A stretch of 64,000 bases of DNA from Xanthomonas sacchari (GTDB lineage: Bacteria; Pseudomonadota; Gammaproteobacteria; Xanthomonadales; Xanthomonadaceae): the NCBI RefSeq assembly GCF_024266585.1, contig NZ_CP100647.1:2833001-2897000 (forward strand). Reading direction: 5' to 3'. Both the position numbers and the translations under genes were made by a program. Position 1 is the first letter of the stretch. Every line of letters begins with the position of its first letter. This document shows, one piece after another, positions 63,641 through 64,000 of the stretch. The notes below the pieces were generated by a model. The model searched no databases. It was given only the letters and a program-made list of their open reading frames with translations, and had not been told where the DNA came from.

Positions 63641-64000
63641 CGGCGGCCTGCGGGCCGGCAAGGTCGTGCCCTAGCGGGAGTGCATGTCAGCCCTGACGGC
63701 GGCCGACATCAGGCGGTTTCCCTGCTTCGCGCGTCGCGGCTGAAGCCACTCCTGCAAAATGGACGGAGGCTGCGCCGCGTTTGTTGTGGAAGCGACTTCA
63801 GTCGCGACGACTGCCCCAGCCGATTCGCCTTCGCGCTTCGCTCTCGCGGCCGAAGCCGCTCCCTCAAAGATGGGCGAAAAAATGGGCCGCTCCCTGTGGG
63901 AGGGACTTCAGTCCCGACGACTGGAACTATCGGCCTCCTTTGATGACGAAAAGGCTGCACCTGCAACCAGCCAATGCCGCGGACTCACCGCCGGCCGCGT
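63641..64000. other. REP-rich end of the window
   Basis: No gene was recognised. Four REP-like units lie at 63733-63918; the last 80 bases show nothing that I can interpret. Confidence 0.6.
63733..63918. repeat. Cluster of four REP-like palindromes
   Basis: Units lie at 63733-63756 (reverse), 63785-63808 (forward), 63843-63866 (reverse) and 63895-63918 (forward). They share the core GCTTCAGC/GCTGAAGC inside GTCGCGG...CTCCTACA-type ends, with alternating strand as in the 54 kb cluster. Compensating changes keep each palindrome (for example AGCGACTTCAGTCGC). Confidence 0.85.

Overview
The window is a very GC-rich gammaproteobacterial chromosome segment that almost certainly comes from Xanthomonas or a very close relative. 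The main evidence is a complete rpf (regulation of pathogenicity factors) cluster: acnA/rpfA, rpfB, rpfF, rpfC, rpfG, lysS, prfB, rpfD, recJ, rpfE, greA, carB and carA, in the order typical of xanthomonads. Xanthomonas-type REP palindromes in the gaps support this. No tRNA, rRNA, CRISPR array, prophage or insertion sequence was seen.

Region 1 (1-17.9 kb, + strand) is a chemotaxis island. It holds the 3' end of one chemoreceptor, four complete chemoreceptors, a PilZ/YcgR-type flagellar brake, CheW, CheR, CheD, CheB and a PAS-PAS-GAF-GGDEF-EAL protein. CheA and CheY are not in the window and presumably lie to the left or elsewhere. Six transcription units begin near a sequence resembling the flagellar sigma-28 (FliA) promoter, several with an exact 15-base spacer, so the island reads as one late-flagellar regulon that also touches c-di-GMP.

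Region 2 (18-31 kb) has the two aconitases at its edges (acnB on -, acnA on +). Between them lie a VapBC-type toxin-antitoxin pair directly upstream of acnB, and a compact uptake/isomerase locus: a divergent LysR regulator, a GalD/PrpF-family isomerase, an NMT1/SsuA-type lipoprotein binding protein, an ATPase, a permease and an OprO/OprP-type porin. Its position between two aconitases suggests, as inference only, that it feeds a tricarboxylate or aromatic-derived acid into the citrate cycle.

Region 3 (31-53 kb) is the rpf cluster. RpfB and RpfF make or turn over the DSF fatty-acid signal; RpfC and RpfG sense it and lower c-di-GMP. Housekeeping genes follow: lysS, prfB with its programmed +1 frameshift, recJ, greA, carAB. 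rpfH is absent. Two additions stand out: a 984-residue VIT-vWA-TPR-DUF2135 secreted protein between rpfD and recJ, and a small secreted DUF2059-like protein wedged between carA and carB.

Region 4 (53-64 kb) holds dapB, a MOSC protein, a PLP aminotransferase, a feoA-feoB-DUF6587 iron-uptake operon behind a Fur box, an acyl-CoA/leucine-degradation-like group (enoyl-CoA hydratase, VOC protein, HMG-CoA lyase, short-chain dehydrogenase), an EF-P-like protein (EfpL/YeiP) and a small secreted protein. Gaps here are packed with alternating-orientation REP palindromes.
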